From the NCBI GenBank assembly GCA_934394665.1, contig CAKRRS010000067.1, forward strand, positions 1 to 15,551: a stretch of 15,551 nucleotides of DNA. Direction: 5' to 3'. Shown here piece after piece: positions 14,735 through 15,551 of the stretch (position 1 is its first letter; each line of letters starts with the position of its first letter). Under the pieces are notes generated by a model that made no database searches, had not been told where the DNA came from, and worked only from the letters and a program-made list of their open reading frames with translations. The stretch comes from an uncultured Acetatifactor sp. GTDB taxonomy: Bacteria > Bacillota > Clostridia > Lachnospirales > Lachnospiraceae. Both the position numbers and the translations under genes were made by a program.

Positions 14735-14763
14735 ATTATATGTATTTCACATTATAAGCGCAA
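14735..14763 (-). promoter_or_regulatory. Promoter of the LysR gene
   Basis: On the minus strand TTGCGC (14758-14763), a 17-nt spacer and TATAAT (14735-14740). The start near 14728 gives a leader of about 100 nt. Confidence 0.6.
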
Positions 14764-14773
14764 TATGGTAAAT

Positions 14774-14779
14774 TATAAT
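14774..14779 (+). promoter_or_regulatory. Possible -10 element of the 23-codon gene
   Basis: A perfect TATAAT on the plus strand with no good -35 at 16-18 nt (TTATAA or ATTATA). Starting near 14786, the transcript would begin at a hairpin built on the 12-bp palindrome GTCAGGCCTGAC (14792-14803), flanked by AAGG and CCTT. This leaves an 80-nt leader before the ORF. Confidence 0.35.
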
Positions 14780-14865
14780 CATCAAAAGGAAGTCAGGCCT
14801 GACCCCTTAAACGTAACAACAAAGTCAACAGTTCATTTGTTTTGGAAAGGTTAAGGGTGAATATT

Positions 14866-14937
14866 ATGAAGAAGATTATGGAAAGAGTTTCTGAATTTTT
14901 TGATGAATACTACAAGAGCTTCGCTGAGAAGTTCTAA
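14866..14937 (+). CDS. 23-aa amphipathic small protein, unknown function
   Basis: A short ORF, MKKIMERVSEFFDEYY followed by seven residues ending in EKF. It is preceded by AAGGGTG (14853-14859) 6 nt from the ATG, and followed 35 nt later by a strong terminator. Ile4, Val8, Phe11/12, Tyr15, Phe19 and Phe23 fall on one face of a helix and Lys/Glu/Asp residues on the other. This is a strongly amphipathic helix that could lie on a membrane or bind a partner. It has no signal peptide and no cysteines. The gene sits alone, divergent from the LysR regulator. It could also be the coding part of a dual-function RNA. I recognise no family; support rests on the ribosome site, the terminator and the non-random peptide. 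Confidence 0.55.
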   Translation: MKKIMERVSEFFDEYYKSFAEKF

Positions 14938-14972
14938 TCGGAGTGTGTCTCTCACACTTACATACACAGAAG

Positions 14973-15006
14973 AAAACAGCAGATCTGGCGGGATCTGCTG
15001 TTTTTT
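14973..15006 (+). terminator. Terminator of the 23-codon gene
   Basis: AAAACAGCAGATC (14973-14985) and GATCTGCTGTTTT (14992-15004) form a 13-bp perfect stem with a 6-nt loop, ending in a U-run to 15006. A smaller hairpin AGTGTG/CACACT (14942-14958) lies between the ORF and this terminator. Confidence 0.9.
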
Positions 15007-15021
15007 CTCACTAATTAAGTA

Positions 15022-15042
15022 TGCTGGTGGCCGGACTTGAAC
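15022..15042 (-). other. tRNA 3'-end fragment (probably tRNA-Thr), possible attachment site
   Basis: On the minus strand this reads GTTCAAGTCC...CCACCAGCA: a T-loop, T-stem arm, 7-nt acceptor arm (CACCAGC) and discriminator A. This acceptor arm would pair with GCTGGTG, a common start of tRNA-Thr in Clostridia. The preceding bases (GGACTTT) do not make the T-stem, and no 5' half is present within 80 nt, so it is not a tRNA gene. Integrases that target tRNA 3' ends leave such copies at one end of the element. Confidence 0.55.
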
Positions 15043-15152
15043 AAAGTCCCTATACCCGCAAACCCGCATAGAAAGGAGCTTGCCGGAGTACTGACTTGGG
15101 GTGTGTAAACAGAGTATAAAACTGAAAGTTTCAAGTGTGTTGTAAAATAGGA

Positions 15153-15190
15153 ATTGTCTGGTTATCTCATTCAACTGACAACCAGACAAT
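15153..15190 (-). terminator. Inverted repeat, probable terminator of the right-end ORF
   Basis: ATTGTCTGGTT (15153-15163) and AACCAGACAAT (15180-15190) form an 11-bp perfect stem with a 16-nt loop. On minus it is followed by UCCUAUUUU, a weak U-rich tail. It lies 5 nt after the stop codon at 15195. The remaining stretch 15043-15152 holds no gene I can support. Confidence 0.55.
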
Positions 15191-15194
15191 CCAT

Positions 15195-15449
15195 TTAAAA
15201 GTCTGTCAAAAACATTTTTGCAATGCTATTTAAACCAAAATTATCAGCTACATTTTCCATTCCTAATTTAATTTCATCTCTGCTGAAGTCATTTGCTTCT
15301 AAAAAATCATCTGTTTTGTCATTCAAGTAGGAATAAAATAATATTGCGACTTCCAAACTATTCATATCTGTAGCACTTATTAAATCATATAATCTATTTT
15401 CTGCTTCATTGATTTCCCCGGCGTCAACCATGTCTATCAAATTTTCCAA
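15195..15449 (-). CDS. Small acidic hypothetical protein, possibly a 5'-truncated DUF6483-like gene
   Basis: An 84-aa acidic helical protein from a TTG start (15447-15449) with AAAAGGA just upstream. Its pattern is a charged helix ALIDMVDAG-type opening (IDMVDAGEINEAENRLYDLI), then LEVAILFYSYLNDKTDDFLE, then FSRDEIKLGMENVAD. This resembles the C-terminal two-thirds of a small Clostridia family I recall as DUF6483; that link is from memory and uncertain. The frame stays open upstream to a TAA near 15522, with no ATG and no recognisable N-terminal part, so the gene may be truncated. Base composition is clearly more AT-rich than the genes to the left, consistent with transferred DNA beyond the tRNA scar. 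No signal peptide or membrane segment is seen. Confidence 0.45.
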   Translation of the reverse strand: MENLIDMVDAGEINEAENRLYDLISATDMNSLEVAILFYSYLNDKTDDFLEANDFSRDEIKLGMENVADNFGLNSIAKMFLTDF

Positions 15450-15485
15450 TGTTTCCTTTTCTTCTTTGTTTTTGGTCGCAATAAG

Positions 15486-15538
15486 TGGTTGAAAACCTAC
15501 GCATTGAAAATATGCGATATTTTAAGAACTGGTTGAAA
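15486..15538 (+). repeat. 9-bp direct repeat in AT-rich right end
   Basis: TGGTTGAAA occurs at 15489-15497 approximately and again near 15530-15538 (within this span), separated by an imperfect CGCAT/ATGCG inverted repeat near 15500-15516. No gene is supported here. With only two copies it is not a CRISPR array; it may be chance or part of an element end. Confidence 0.25.
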
Positions 15539-15551
15539 GAGATAATGATAA

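Noticed and set aside
15022..15095. Complete tRNA-Thr gene on the minus strand
   Set aside because: Only the 3' end is present. No matching acceptor 5' arm, D-arm or anticodon arm is found upstream.
14851..15189. 112-codon minus-strand ORF
   Set aside because: It crosses the small gene, its terminator and the tRNA fragment in antisense. It has no ribosome site and no recognisable protein pattern.
15486..15551. CRISPR repeats ending in GTTGAAA
   Set aside because: There are only two 9-bp copies, unequal flanks and no cas genes.
15512..15551. Start of a plus-strand gene (MRYFKNWLKEIM...)
   Set aside because: Only 13 codons are visible before the window ends and the ribosome site is poor, so it cannot be supported.

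Overview
This window looks like the chromosome of a spore-forming gut anaerobe of the Clostridia, most probably Lachnospiraceae. The evidence is the mix of a YtaF-type protein and a GerA/SpoVAF-type protein (both sporulation families), DUF3810 and DUF3048 proteins, moderate GC with AGGAGG-type ribosome sites, and tRNA genes without an encoded CCA. The genus call is inference from protein character only.

Layout. 1-1704 (minus): an SLC13/ArsB-type anion permease followed by a YwlG (UPF0340) protein cut by the window edge, probably one operon. 1789-4120 (plus): a YtaF-like membrane protein, then a lone SpoVAF-like GerA-family protein. 4111-5651 (minus): a tRNA block with tRNA-Phe(GAA) and tRNA-Gly(TCC) on one strong promoter with a terminator, a polar protein of unknown function, and tRNA-Gly(GCC) with its own near-consensus promoter and long-stem terminator. 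Below it lies a GC-rich, highly structured stretch of about 100 bp closed by a second minus-strand terminator. 5724-8436 (minus): a MATE exporter translationally coupled to a membrane-anchored HExxH protein (DUF3810), with a large inverted repeat over the MATE promoter. 8669-9799 (minus): a DUF3048 lipoprotein (YerB-like) with its own promoter and terminator. 9909-11603 (minus): a PAS - degenerate GGDEF - intact EAL protein, a likely c-di-GMP phosphodiesterase. 11824-13035 (plus): a MarR regulator abutting a TauE/SafE (TSUP) exporter, with an 18-bp perfect palindrome downstream of the predicted promoter. 13027-14624 (minus): a LOG-family Rossmann protein that overlaps the exporter tail to tail, and a LysR regulator.

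The right end differs. After the LysR promoter region comes a 23-codon ORF with a ribosome site and a textbook terminator (plus). Next is a 21-bp piece identical in form to the 3' end of a tRNA (probably tRNA-Thr) without the rest of the gene, which looks like an attachment-site scar. Beyond it is AT-rich DNA with a small, possibly 5'-truncated hypothetical ORF. This end is the best candidate for an accessory-element boundary.

No CRISPR array, insertion sequence or recognisable multi-gene defence or biosynthetic system is visible. The most unusual signals are the structured element between the SpoVAF-like gene and tRNA-Gly, the 23-aa amphipathic peptide gene beside the LysR regulator, and the tRNA-end scar.
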